A stretch of DNA of 64,000 nucleotides from Rhizocola hellebori (GTDB lineage Bacteria > Actinomycetota > Actinomycetes > Mycobacteriales > Micromonosporaceae), in the NCBI RefSeq assembly GCF_016862955.1, contig NZ_BONY01000001.1:1-64000 (forward strand), in the 5' to 3' direction. Shown piece after piece: positions 14,460 through 23,367 of the stretch (position 1 is its first letter; each line of letters starts with the position of its first letter). A program made the translations under genes and the position numbers. The notes below the pieces were generated by a model. The model made no database searches and was not told the origin of the DNA. It was given only the letters and a program-made list of their open reading frames with translations.

Positions 14460-17396
14460 ATGTACCATTCGGAATCAATCGCCGAATGGGAGCCCGACTT
14501 GGCCGAGCCGATCGTTGTGCGCCTCCTGGGCCCGATCGAGGTGATCGGGCCGCAGGGCGCGGCGATTCTCGTCGGTGCGCGGCAGCGAAGCCTGGTGGCG
14601 TTGCTGGCGCTGCAACCGGGCAAGGCGATGGGTTCCGAGCGGATCATCGACGGGCTCTGGGGCGAAGAGGCGCCGCGCACCGCTTTGCGCACCCTGCAGA
14701 GCCATCTCGCCCGCATCCGCCATGCGCTGGCGCAGGCGGGTTTGCCCAACGTGCTCCTCAGCGGCCCGGCCGGACACGTGTTACAGCTGCCTGCGCTGGC
14801 CGTCGATGCACACGTCTTCGCGGACCGGGTGCGGCACGCTCGGGCGTGCCTGGCGGCCGGCGCGCTGCACGAAGCGGTGACCGCGTTTCAGGAGGGGCTT
14901 GGCCTGTGGCGTGGCGAAGCCTTCCAGGACGGTGAGGCCAACGGGCAAGCCAGCGCGGAAGTTGGTGTGCTGCATGACATGCGATCGTCGGCTGTGGAGG
15001 ACCTCGGCGACGCACGGCTCAGGCTGGGCGATCATGCCAGGGTCATCGGGGATCTGCAGCAGCTGCTGGCCGAGCACCCGTACCGGGAAAAGCCGGCCGG
15101 GCTGCTGATGCTGGCCCTTTACCGGGCGGGCCGCGGCGCCGAGGCGCTCACCATCTACCAGCGGCTGCGCGCCGACCTGGCCGAGGGGCTCGGGGCGGAC
15201 CCGGGTCCGGAGCTGCAGCAGCTGCACGCGGCGATCCTGCGCCAGGACCCGGCCCTGGAAATCAAGGCGGCGCAACCGATCAGCGGGCCGGCCGAGCTGC
15301 CGCCGCGGGTCGGCTATTTCACCGGGCGGGTCGACGAGTTCGCCGATCTGGACAAGCTCCTCGCGGTCAGGGAGGTCGAGACCGACCACAAGATCGTCCT
15401 CGTCTCCGGCGCGGCGGGGATGGGCAAATCCGCGCTCGCCGTGGAGTGGGCGCACCATGTGGCGCGCAGGTTTCCCGACGGCCAGCTCTTCGTCGATCTG
15501 CTCGGGCACGATCCACAAACGACATTGGGCCCGGCCGCTGTGGTCAGCCGCCTGCTGCGCGGGCTCGGGGTGCCGGCCGAACGCGTTCCGGACGAGCTCA
15601 GCGAGCAGGCCAGCCTCTACCGTTCCCTGATCCACGATCGCCGGTACCTGATCCTGCTCGACAATGCCCGCAGCGTCGAGCAGCTCCTGCCCGCTGTTCC
15701 AGCCACCCGGACCAGCCTGCTCGTCATCACCAGCCGCCAGGAGCTGTCGGCGCTCGCGGTAAGGCAACCGGTCCACTTCGTCCAGATGGGTGCCCTCGAC
15801 CGTGACACCGGGCTCAGCCTGCTGCGGCGCGCTGTCGACACGGAGCGGATAGAGGGCGACCGCGCGGCAGCCGCCGAGCTGGTCGACTTCTGCGGCGGGA
15901 TGCCGCTGGCGATCCGGATCACGGCGGCCAGGCTGGCCAGCCGCCCCGCCCTGACCATCGCCGATCTGGTCGGTGACATCAGGCTGCGCGAGCTCGACGC
16001 GCTCGCGGTGCCCGGCGACGCGGCGGGCATCCGGGCCGTCTTCGCCAGCGCCTACCAGAGCCTGAGCGCACCGGTCCGGCGTACCTTCGCGCTGCTGTCG
16101 CTGCATCCGGGCCCGTCGTTCTCGGTGCATCTCGCCGCGGCGGCCACCGGCGGCACCACGGCCCAGACCGAAGCCCATCTGGCCGAGCTGGCCGGGACGA
16201 GCCTGGTCATCCAGGAGGGCGACCGGTACAGGTTCCACGATCTCATCCGGCTCTACGCGGCCGAGTGCGCCAAGGCACAGGAGGCGGCAGCCGGCGCGCA
16301 AGCGCGGATCTGCGACTGGTACCTGGGTATAGCCCACGCCGCCAACCGTGTGCTCGATCCCGGGCGCAACCGGGTCGCCATCGCCGCCGAGCCCGCGCAG
16401 GTGCCGTTCGGGCTGACCCATCAGGAGACCATCGAGTTCCTCGAAGGCGAACAGCCGAGCCTGGGTCCGGTGGTGCGCTGGGCCGCCGCGACCGATCACA
16501 ACGTCGCCGCGTGGCAGCTCACCTACCTGGTCGCCGGTTTCTACGACTCCCGCGGCCGGCACGATCGCCTGGAGATGTGCGGCGCGGGCTTGCGGGCCGC
16601 GCAGGAGCTGGGCCACGCCGAGGCAGAGGTCTTGATGCGCAACCTTTACGCCGCGACCTGTGTCCAGATGAGACGGTTCACCGAGGCGCTGGAGCAGCTC
16701 GACGCGGCACTCAACCTGGCGCTTCGGTTGCCCGACGCGTGGTACAGGGCGACGACCTACACCAACAAAGCCGTGGCCAACACCTGGTTGCGGCGTTTCG
16801 ACGCGGCGCAGGACGCCTTCGAGCGTGCGCTGGAAATCCACGCCACCATCAGCAAGCCGCACGACATCGCGCTGTGCCTGAACAACCTCGGCGATGTGCA
16901 ACGGCGAGCGGGCAAGGGTGATGAGGCGCTGGCCTACCTGCAACGGGCGCTCGACATCGCCGCCACGTTGGCGATGCCCCGGCTGGAGGCGATCATCCGG
17001 CACAGCAAAGGCCAAGCGCACCAAGCACTCGGCGCGCACGCCCTGGCGCTCGCCGAGTTCGGCCAGGCGCTCGTGTTGCGACGCCAGATCGGGGATCGGC
17101 GCGGCGAGGCGAGCGCGCTTGAGGATATCGGCGCGATTCACTTTGAGCTGCAGCAGACCTCGCAGGCCATCGCCGCCTACCAGGAGGCGCTTGAGCTGAG
17201 CCGCCTGCTCGAAAACACCCATCTGGAAAGCGTGCTGCTGGACCGGATAGGAGAAGCGCTTCTGCAGGAGGGCGACCTGCCCGCTGCCGCGACAGCGCTT
17301 CAGCACAGTCTTCGATTGCGCCGTCAGATACCCGATCTCCACGAGGAGGAGCGCCTGCAGCGCAATCTGGACAAGCTCGGCCAACCGCGAGGCTAG
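14460..17396 (+). CDS. AfsR/SARP-type regulator with NB-ARC and TPR domains
   Basis: A 978-residue regulator. Domains in order: OmpR-like winged helix (VRLLGPIEVIGPQG... to GHVLQLP, residues about 18-110), bacterial transcriptional activator domain (about 115-260), NTPase with Walker A GAAGMGKSALAVEW from residue 317 and Walker B-like YLILLDNA, a winged linker, and TPR repeats from about 620 to the end. These proteins activate exported-enzyme or secondary-metabolite genes when the NTPase is engaged. The ATG at 14460 leaves the SARP domain intact; a long upstream extension overlaps the cNMP gene and is rejected. Its stop overlaps that of the converging gene (17393) by two bases. The target genes are unknown. 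Confidence 0.9.
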   Translation: MYHSESIAEWEPDLAEPIVVRLLGPIEVIGPQGAAILVGARQRSLVALLALQPGKAMGSERIIDGLWGEEAPRTALRTLQSHLARIRHALAQAGLPNVLLSGPAGHVLQLPALAVDAHVFADRVRHARACLAAGALHEAVTAFQEGLGLWRGEAFQDGEANGQASAEVGVLHDMRSSAVEDLGDARLRLGDHARVIGDLQQLLAEHPYREKPAGLLMLALYRAGRGAEALTIYQRLRADLAEGLGADPGPELQQLHAAILRQDPALEIKAAQPISGPAELPPRVGYFTGRVDEFADLDKLLAVREVETDHKIVLVSGAAGMGKSALAVEWAHHVARRFPDGQLFVDLLGHDPQTTLGPAAVVSRLLRGLGVPAERVPDELSEQASLYRSLIHDRRYLILLDNARSVEQLLPAVPATRTSLLVITSRQELSALAVRQPVHFVQMGALDRDTGLSLLRRAVDTERIEGDRAAAAELVDFCGGMPLAIRITAARLASRPALTIADLVGDIRLRELDALAVPGDAAGIRAVFASAYQSLSAPVRRTFALLSLHPGPSFSVHLAAAATGGTTAQTEAHLAELAGTSLVIQEGDRYRFHDLIRLYAAECAKAQEAAAGAQARICDWYLGIAHAANRVLDPGRNRVAIAAEPAQVPFGLTHQETIEFLEGEQPSLGPVVRWAAATDHNVAAWQLTYLVAGFYDSRGRHDRLEMCGAGLRAAQELGHAEAEVLMRNLYAATCVQMRRFTEALEQLDAALNLALRLPDAWYRATTYTNKAVANTWLRRFDAAQDAFERALEIHATISKPHDIALCLNNLGDVQRRAGKGDEALAYLQRALDIAATLAMPRLEAIIRHSKGQAHQALGAHALALAEFGQALVLRRQIGDRRGEASALEDIGAIHFELQQTSQAIAAYQEALELSRLLENTHLESVLLDRIGEALLQEGDLPAAATALQHSLRLRRQIPDLHEEERLQRNLDKLGQPRG

Positions 17397-18166
17397 GATC
17401 TGGCCAGGGTGTAGTTGCCGGAAGCGGCGTTGTTGACCACCACCACACCGAAGGTCCGTCCGGGTTCGGCCGACCCAACCGTGATGGCGACCGTCTCCGG
17501 GGTCAGGCCCGGATTGTTCGACTGGGCAATCGATTGGCTCCGGGACCGGGCCGCTGTGTTCGGCGCCGCGCCCAGCGAGTCGACGACCGCCAGATCGGCG
17601 TCCCCAGCGGTCAGCCGCAACGTGATGACGGCAGTGGTGCCGCTGGCCACATAGACGTCGCGGACGACGGCCGGGGTGTCCCGCAGGTTCAGCGACTCCG
17701 GGAATCCAACGCGCAGCGGCAGACCGCCGGTCGAATACTCGAGGGCGAACTGGCCGGTGACACTTCCCGCCCGCGTGACGGTGGCGTAGAGCGTACGGCT
17801 TGTTCCCGGCGGCGCTGTCCACGCCGCGTTGCCGTCCACCGCCACAAAGTCGACCGCCGCCCCGGATTGCGTGCTGGTCACCAGCGGCTCATCCTCACAC
17901 CGCCCAAGCGCCAGGTCGTAGTCGACGCCGGGCCCGCCCTTCACCGCGATCGCTGACCACTTCGGCTTTGCCACCTCCAGCGATAGCCGTAGCGGGTTCG
18001 CCGGGCCGATGTCGTCCCTCTTGTATGTCACGTTGGGAAGCATCAGCGGAGGCGGTGAGGCGATCGAGTAGCGGCACTCGACGTTGGCCAACGCCTGCGT
18101 CGGCAAACCCAGGCCCGCCACGGTTGTCGATACAGCAATCAGCAGAGCCAACACGTTTCGTTTCAT
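17393..18166 (-). CDS. exported protein repeating the C-terminal domain of the 26527-28431 product
   Basis: A 257-residue protein with a Sec signal peptide (MKRNVLALLIAVSTTVAGLG, cleavage near ALA-NV). The mature part has no named domain I can assign with certainty and resembles PPC-like beta-sandwiches. It aligns by eye with the last 220 residues of the first gene of this cluster: WSAIAVKG/WSVMAIRP, VDYDLALG/ADYDLKLF, PLVTSTQSGAAVDFVAVD/PLVTSAAGSAASDFIVID and VVVVNNAASGNYTLARS/AIVLINKLGSGAYTVTRKS. Its ATG overlaps the regulator's TGA (ATGA), so it is translationally coupled. It may bind the same partner or carbohydrate as its larger relative (inference). Confidence 0.8.
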   Translation of the reverse strand: MKRNVLALLIAVSTTVAGLGLPTQALANVECRYSIASPPPLMLPNVTYKRDDIGPANPLRLSLEVAKPKWSAIAVKGGPGVDYDLALGRCEDEPLVTSTQSGAAVDFVAVDGNAAWTAPPGTSRTLYATVTRAGSVTGQFALEYSTGGLPLRVGFPESLNLRDTPAVVRDVYVASGTTAVITLRLTAGDADLAVVDSLGAAPNTAARSRSQSIAQSNNPGLTPETVAITVGSAEPGRTFGVVVVNNAASGNYTLARS

Positions 18167-19446
18167 GACCTCTCCTCGATCCGGTCCAGCAGGTGTTCGA
18201 TCGCTTTGCGGAGCAACTTGTCGCGAAGGTGCCCGAAGCCGAGCACCAGAGCCGGCGGCTCGCTGACGCCGTAGCAGCCGAGCGTTTCGACCCTGATTCC
18301 GTTGTCGTGCAACCGGTTGGCGATCGCTTCGGCGTCCGGGTGTCGCATCAGGACGGTCCCCGCCTCGGCCGGGGCGAAGCGCGCCGCGGGCAGCAGAGCC
18401 CGTTTTGACGCGTAGAGATGGGTCAGCCGGTGCATCTGGCGCACCATGGTTCCGTCGTTGAGCAGCCGGGCGACGGCGAGCTGGGTGAGATCGGGCGGCT
18501 GCAGCCCGCGCTCGTGCACGAGCTGGCCGATCCGTGCCGCCAAGTCCTTGGGCACCACCGCATAGCCGAGCTTGAGGGTGGGCGTCAGCACCTCGCCGAA
18601 GCCGCCGACAAGGACCGTCTGCGCTCCCGGCTCCAGCAGCCGCGGCAACCCGGCCACCTCCGGCCTGAAGACGGCATCGCGATTGAGCGAGATGAGCGTC
18701 CCGCCGCAGCGCGCCCACGCCAGCGCCTCAGCCCGCCGCTGCGCGGACATCACCATGCCCAGCGGACGGTTGCCGTCCGGGCACACCACCGCTATCGGGA
18801 CGTCGCTGGGAAAGCCGTTCAGGGGGTCGGTCGCCAGCCGCAGCAACGCCGGCGGCATGGGCCGCTCCATCGCCACCCGGTGCCCGGCCATCGCTTCCAG
18901 CACCAGCCGCAGCCCGGCCACGGTGCCCGAGGTGATCACCACCTCGTGCTCGGCGGCCACGATCCCGCGGGTCTGGGCAAGGTGATCGGCTATCGCCCGG
19001 CGCAGCTCCGGCATCCCGAGCGCGGGCGGGTCGGCCGCTGCCGGCACCTCGTAGCTGGCATGCCGCCAGGCAGCCCGCCAAGCCCGGATCGGAAAGGCCT
19101 CGCCGCAGAGCTGGCCGGGCCTGAAATCAAATATCCATCGCCTGGTACCAGAGACAGCCCCCCGCGGCCGAGAAGCCACCGGCTCCTCGGGCCGCACGAA
19201 GGTCCCCGACCCGGGCCGGACCGTCAGGTAACCGCGGGAGTGCAGTATGTCGTAGGCCTCGTCGACCACTCCCCGGGAAACCCCGAGCAGGTCGGCGAGA
19301 GTTCGGGTGGACGGGATCCGTGCTCCCCGCCGCGCTGTGCCAGTCTCGACCGCGGCTGCGATCTGGTCGGCGATCTGCTCGTGCAGTGGCTGTGCCGCTT
19401 CCCGTCGCAGGGCGATCGGGAAGGTGAGGATCTCCCGATAACGCAT
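18163..19446 (-). CDS. MocR-like regulator (GntR helix-turn-helix plus aminotransferase fold) lacking the PLP lysine
   Basis: A 427-residue protein. Residues 18-85 are a GntR winged helix (PLHEQIADQIAAAVETG, IPSTRTLADLLGVSRG, YLTVRPGSGTFV). A linker and a fold-type I aminotransferase-like domain follow. In MocR proteins the PLP-binding lysine sits in FSK before a TLxPxLRLGY stretch. Here that segment reads FGEVLTPTLKLGYAVVP, with Glu285 in place of Lys. The PLP-contact segments (HQxPxG and DxxY types) are also altered (GNRPLG, NRDAVF). It therefore probably cannot form a PLP aldimine and may sense something else. It is coupled to the exported protein downstream, and direct repeats upstream suggest autoregulation. 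Confidence 0.85.
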   Translation of the reverse strand: MRYREILTFPIALRREAAQPLHEQIADQIAAAVETGTARRGARIPSTRTLADLLGVSRGVVDEAYDILHSRGYLTVRPGSGTFVRPEEPVASRPRGAVSGTRRWIFDFRPGQLCGEAFPIRAWRAAWRHASYEVPAAADPPALGMPELRRAIADHLAQTRGIVAAEHEVVITSGTVAGLRLVLEAMAGHRVAMERPMPPALLRLATDPLNGFPSDVPIAVVCPDGNRPLGMVMSAQRRAEALAWARCGGTLISLNRDAVFRPEVAGLPRLLEPGAQTVLVGGFGEVLTPTLKLGYAVVPKDLAARIGQLVHERGLQPPDLTQLAVARLLNDGTMVRQMHRLTHLYASKRALLPAARFAPAEAGTVLMRHPDAEAIANRLHDNGIRVETLGCYGVSEPPALVLGFGHLRDKLLRKAIEHLLDRIEERS

Positions 19447-19494
19447 GCCTTCTTTGTACGGCCCACGCGTTGTGGAGATGTTGTGGAGCCGCTG
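19447..19494 (-). promoter_or_regulatory. regulator promoter with direct-repeat operator
   Basis: On the plus strand GTTGTGGAG occurs at 19469-19477 and again at 19480-19488, an 11-bp phased direct repeat. On the minus strand it sits upstream of a TACAAA element (19457-19452) and a GAAGG ribosome binding site. MocR regulators often bind direct repeats, so this is a plausible self-operator. Confidence 0.5.
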
Positions 19495-22400
19495 TCACGA
19501 CAGTGCGATGACGTCGGTGAAGACGTGGCGCTCCCCGCCGGGCCAGCGCTCGCTTTCCTGGATGACCAGGCGAAACTCTGACGAGTGGGGTGCCGGGAGG
19601 CTGACCTTCCCGGTCCACATTGTCTTATTTCCGTCTTTGACCCAGGCCACGCCGGGGGTCAGCTGGGTGGTGCCGGCCGCCGACCAGCCCAGCTCCGCCG
19701 AGTCGATGCCAGGGTCGCGGCGCTCCACGGTCACCACCACGTTGCCGCCTCTCATTGAGCTGCTGTAGGTACCCAGATAGGAATGACCGACAACGGTCAC
19801 GTCGACCTCGGTGGGGCTCGGATAGGCAAGGCTGACCCAGCGGTCGGGTGCGAGCTGAGCGAAGTCGGCCAGCCGCACCGGCGACATCTCTATCCCGGCC
19901 ATCGAGTGAGGCTGGTATCGGCACAGGGCCAGCCGGATGAACGGGAAGTAGGCGCTGCCGGAGGCGAATTCGATGTCGCTGTAGTAAAGCTGACGCTGCC
20001 CGTCCCAGAGGGGCGTGAGCTGAACGACCCGCACCTGCTTGCTCGCCGGGGCCATCCCCGGCAGCTCAGCCAGCACCACCGGCCCGGACACGACCGGGTT
20101 GGACAGCACGTGGAAGGGTTGGGGAACTGGGGCCGGCAGCGAGCCGTCGGCGACCGCCGGATCGCCGGCCCAGGCGGTCACGTAGGGACGCAGGTGTTCG
20201 AGGATGCCCGGGGCGTTGGCGAAGACGACACCGAGCTTCTCGCCTTCGCCGCTGGAGTGCCAAGGCGGCGCGTAGTAGATCCGCAAGCCGTTGCCGCTGC
20301 GCCGGGAGAGCACCGCGCCCGGGAGATCGGGATCGCTCGATGGGGTCTGTGTCTGCCAGCCGAAGGTGGGCAGCACCTGCACCGGGACCGGCGCGGCCGG
20401 CCGGGAACGGGAGTTCACCCAGGTGGAGAGGGTGTCGCTGCGCGTGATGCTGGGCAGGAAGTCGACGTTGACCTGGCCCGAGATCGGGCTGCCCGGCTTG
20501 CGAGCGAGGGTGCCGGTCTCGTAGTTCACGACGTAGTCCTGATTCCTCACGAAGGTCGTGCCGCCATTGGGCGCAGTCACGATCTCCGAGTCTTCGGCGA
20601 TGCCCCGCGAGTTGACGACGATCGGGGTCTCGCCGACCGGCGTCACCTCTTTGGCGGCTCGCTCGGTAAAGTATTCGGCGAAGCGGCTCTTGGCCCGGGT
20701 CCGGTAGGCGACCCAGTGCGCCTTGGTGTCGTGGAAGTCCGAGCGCACTCCCCCACCGGCCAATGTGGACAGATCCAGCTCTCCCTCGGGCTGTGCCGGA
20801 TCGACCGGCACCTCCCCCAGATCGGCGCTCTTCGCTGTGATCTGGGTTTCCCACTTGGTGCCTGTCCACACGTCGGCGATGTCCGACCACGACGCCGTCA
20901 TGTCCAGCGACACAGTGCTTTTGCGGCTGCACGCCACCTTCCAGGCAAGCGTCACGTGGTTCTGGCCTTGCTGGTGAACGATGTCGGCGCTGCCCAAGCT
21001 CGCGGGCGCCAGCAGCGGCTGCCGCACCGCGCAGATCAGGCGCAGCAACCGTTTCGGGGTGAGCATGGCGATCAGACCAGCCTTTGCCCAGTCCACGTAA
21101 TAGCCGTAGGGGTCCGTCGCGCTCTTCTTGTGTTGAGGATTGCCCGCGGTGATTTCCTTGAACCAGCGCCAGATCTGCAGGTTGTCCAGATGGTCGGCGG
21201 ACAGGCAAGAACTAAGCGGGAACTCGACCACGTCACCCTTGCCGAGCTTGAGCAGCAGCCCGTTCACGCCAGGCAGCGGCTCCGGAAGGCCGCTGCCCTC
21301 GATCAGTCTGATTTGGACACCCTTGACGGTTTGCCAGTTCTCCGAGTCCGCGGCGTAACCGAAGTCGATGGTGTGGAACCCGCTGAGCGACACGCCACGG
21401 GCGTAGACGTCCGGAAGCCATGGCACGTCGAGGTTGGTGTCGCTGGGATAGGTCTGCTGCGACAGCACCCCATTGGCGCGCTGCGCCAGGATCGGGTAGA
21501 TATTGGGTTTGAAACCGGTGTCGGTGTCGAACATGCCCAGCTGCTCGGCGAAAAGCTGAGCTGCCTTGGGCGGCAACAGATGCCGCGCGCAGACCTGGGC
21601 GGGGTCGGGCGCGCTGTCGTATTCGGTGCGGATGACCAGATCGGTGATGGTCTCCCCCGGGGTCGGTGGCGCGCACATCACCACCTCCGGCGCTGGGACA
21701 GGCTCAGCCCGCGCATACCGGCCCACGCCTGTGGCGTAGGTGAAATCCGACGAGGTGTCGCCGCGCTGGAAGGGCACCCCCGCGCCGCCGAGGTAGCTGG
21801 CGAGCGCCCGGAGCCGGTAGTCGCGCCCGAATCTGAGCACCGGCAGCCCTTGCGACGCGGGCCGGGTGGTGACTTTGAGCTGCGGGTCGGTCGGCTTCTG
21901 CGGACCCGGGTCGGGATCGCCGAGCGGCTGTCCCGGCTCCAGCAGGGACAGCCCGGGGCGCGGCGCGGCCAGGTTCTCGCCGTGCCAGCGCGCGAGATAC
22001 TCCGCCAGATACAGGTCGTCGGTGCCGTCGTTGACGCGCTGGGTCGTGGCCGCGGTGACCGCGCCCTCTTCACGCAACGTGCTGTCCTTCGCCGGGACAT
22101 ACGCGCCTGGTGTGTCGCCCAGGGCCAGGAAGTGGTACATGACATCGCGTTCGCAGAGCGAGAACCAGCGCTGGGCGGCCACGTCATAGGCCTGCCAGCG
22201 CAGCCCGTGCAGCAGCGAGGCGGCGTTGAGCACCACGTTGCCGCCGCCGACGATGGTGGCGTTGTCCTGCTTGGCCTGGCCGAATTTGGTGTTGTAGAGC
22301 CAGGCGTTGCCCTTTCTCGCCACGGCCAGCCCGGCCGAACGCAGTGACGGCAGGAACTGCTCGTCGCCGGTCTGCACGTGTTTCATGTTGTCGGCGAACT

Positions 22401-23340
22401 GGCGCAGCTTGATGGCCGCGCCGTCGACGTCGATCGTCACCACGGAGAAAGCCGCGCCCGATAGGGCCAGCCGGTTGTCGGCAATGTCCCCGGCCGCCTT
22501 CGGCCAGAACGAGCCCGTGCCGAAGGTGGCGGCCGTGGTCGGGGTGAGATGACCGGCGCTGGGCGGCACCACTTTCACGGTGGTGTCTCCGGGCAGGAGG
22601 CTTCCCACCGGTACCAAGAAATCCAGAACCAGACCAAGGTGCCGTTGCAGAATCGGGTACTCCATGAGCAGCGACACCACCTGGTGGAAGTCAAGCGTGT
22701 CGTCGGCGAAGGCCTTCTGCGGCACGGCTTGCGCGGCTGCGGGCGTCCAGTGGAAGCGAAGCACCTGAAGGAAATCGGTCAGCGGCTGCGGCGCGGCGGG
22801 CGGCAAAGCCCTCTTGCCGCCGGCATAGAGCCCGTTGACCGTGGCGAGAATCGTCCGCTCGCTGTTGCGCGGCAGCTGCAGATCGCGCACCAGGCTTCGA
22901 TTCTCCGACCACGCCCGCCCGTGCGGGCCTTGGTCTTCGGGCCGCTCATTGGTCATGTCCGAGTAGAGCTTGCGGATCGCCTCGACGACATTGCCCACCG
23001 GGTACGACCGGATCAGCTTGCCGGTCAGGTCCGCCACCTTGAACGGCCGCACCAGCATGCTTCCCGGAAACAAGGCAGGCCAAAGATTTGGCTTCAACAC
23101 CGTTTTGTCGGGTACCAGATTCGCGTGCGTAACCCCGCCAACCTGAAGGGACAGGGCGAAGGCGGGGGCCGCCACATACGCCGTCCACTGTGGCCAGTTG
23201 GCGTAAACGCCAAGGGTTTGATTGGTTTCGGGAAGGCTCGACAGCCGCGGTGAGACCACGCAGCGCACCTTCAGCTTGCCGGTCGCGGTGTCGATGCCGT
23301 TGGGGACCGCGGTCCACATCACGGTCTGCACGATGGCCAT
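19495..23340 (-). CDS. 1,281-residue protein of unknown function
   Basis: A very large protein that I cannot assign to a named family. It begins MAIVQTVMWTAVPNGIDTAT and continues as a mostly beta-rich, Trp- and Pro-rich chain without signal peptide, membrane segment, P-loop or obvious catalytic motif. Features seen: a clear start with CAGGAG seven bases upstream, even codon use throughout, and a C-terminus with repeated beta-strand pattern (SLPAPHSSEFRLVIQESERW). It begins 27 bp after the 1,047-residue gene, so the two are probably co-translated and may form one complex. An N-terminal pattern of WTAxPNG followed by VSPRL looks familiar from other large bacterial proteins, but I cannot name the family. 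Its cellular location is unclear. Confidence 0.75.
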   Translation of the reverse strand: MAIVQTVMWTAVPNGIDTATGKLKVRCVVSPRLSSLPETNQTLGVYANWPQWTAYVAAPAFALSLQVGGVTHANLVPDKTVLKPNLWPALFPGSMLVRPFKVADLTGKLIRSYPVGNVVEAIRKLYSDMTNERPEDQGPHGRAWSENRSLVRDLQLPRNSERTILATVNGLYAGGKRALPPAAPQPLTDFLQVLRFHWTPAAAQAVPQKAFADDTLDFHQVVSLLMEYPILQRHLGLVLDFLVPVGSLLPGDTTVKVVPPSAGHLTPTTAATFGTGSFWPKAAGDIADNRLALSGAAFSVVTIDVDGAAIKLRQFADNMKHVQTGDEQFLPSLRSAGLAVARKGNAWLYNTKFGQAKQDNATIVGGGNVVLNAASLLHGLRWQAYDVAAQRWFSLCERDVMYHFLALGDTPGAYVPAKDSTLREEGAVTAATTQRVNDGTDDLYLAEYLARWHGENLAAPRPGLSLLEPGQPLGDPDPGPQKPTDPQLKVTTRPASQGLPVLRFGRDYRLRALASYLGGAGVPFQRGDTSSDFTYATGVGRYARAEPVPAPEVVMCAPPTPGETITDLVIRTEYDSAPDPAQVCARHLLPPKAAQLFAEQLGMFDTDTGFKPNIYPILAQRANGVLSQQTYPSDTNLDVPWLPDVYARGVSLSGFHTIDFGYAADSENWQTVKGVQIRLIEGSGLPEPLPGVNGLLLKLGKGDVVEFPLSSCLSADHLDNLQIWRWFKEITAGNPQHKKSATDPYGYYVDWAKAGLIAMLTPKRLLRLICAVRQPLLAPASLGSADIVHQQGQNHVTLAWKVACSRKSTVSLDMTASWSDIADVWTGTKWETQITAKSADLGEVPVDPAQPEGELDLSTLAGGGVRSDFHDTKAHWVAYRTRAKSRFAEYFTERAAKEVTPVGETPIVVNSRGIAEDSEIVTAPNGGTTFVRNQDYVVNYETGTLARKPGSPISGQVNVDFLPSITRSDTLSTWVNSRSRPAAPVPVQVLPTFGWQTQTPSSDPDLPGAVLSRRSGNGLRIYYAPPWHSSGEGEKLGVVFANAPGILEHLRPYVTAWAGDPAVADGSLPAPVPQPFHVLSNPVVSGPVVLAELPGMAPASKQVRVVQLTPLWDGQRQLYYSDIEFASGSAYFPFIRLALCRYQPHSMAGIEMSPVRLADFAQLAPDRWVSLAYPSPTEVDVTVVGHSYLGTYSSSMRGGNVVVTVERRDPGIDSAELGWSAAGTTQLTPGVAWVKDGNKTMWTGKVSLPAPHSSEFRLVIQESERWPGGERHVFTDVIALS

Positions 23341-23367
23341 TGGTCTGCTCCTGAGGCGAAAATGTCG

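Noticed and set aside
14460-17396. A biosynthetic gene cluster linked to the SARP regulators
   Set aside because: No polyketide synthase, peptide synthetase, terpene cyclase or RiPP genes were found anywhere in the window; the SARPs have no visible biosynthetic target here.
14781-17822. 1,013-codon minus-strand open frame
   Set aside because: It runs antisense to the SARP-NB-ARC-TPR gene; the translation has no recognisable motifs and the plus-strand gene explains the region.
19783-22347. 854-codon plus-strand open frame
   Set aside because: Antisense to the 1,281-residue gene, with shadow-type composition (Gly/Arg/His-rich) and no ribosome site.
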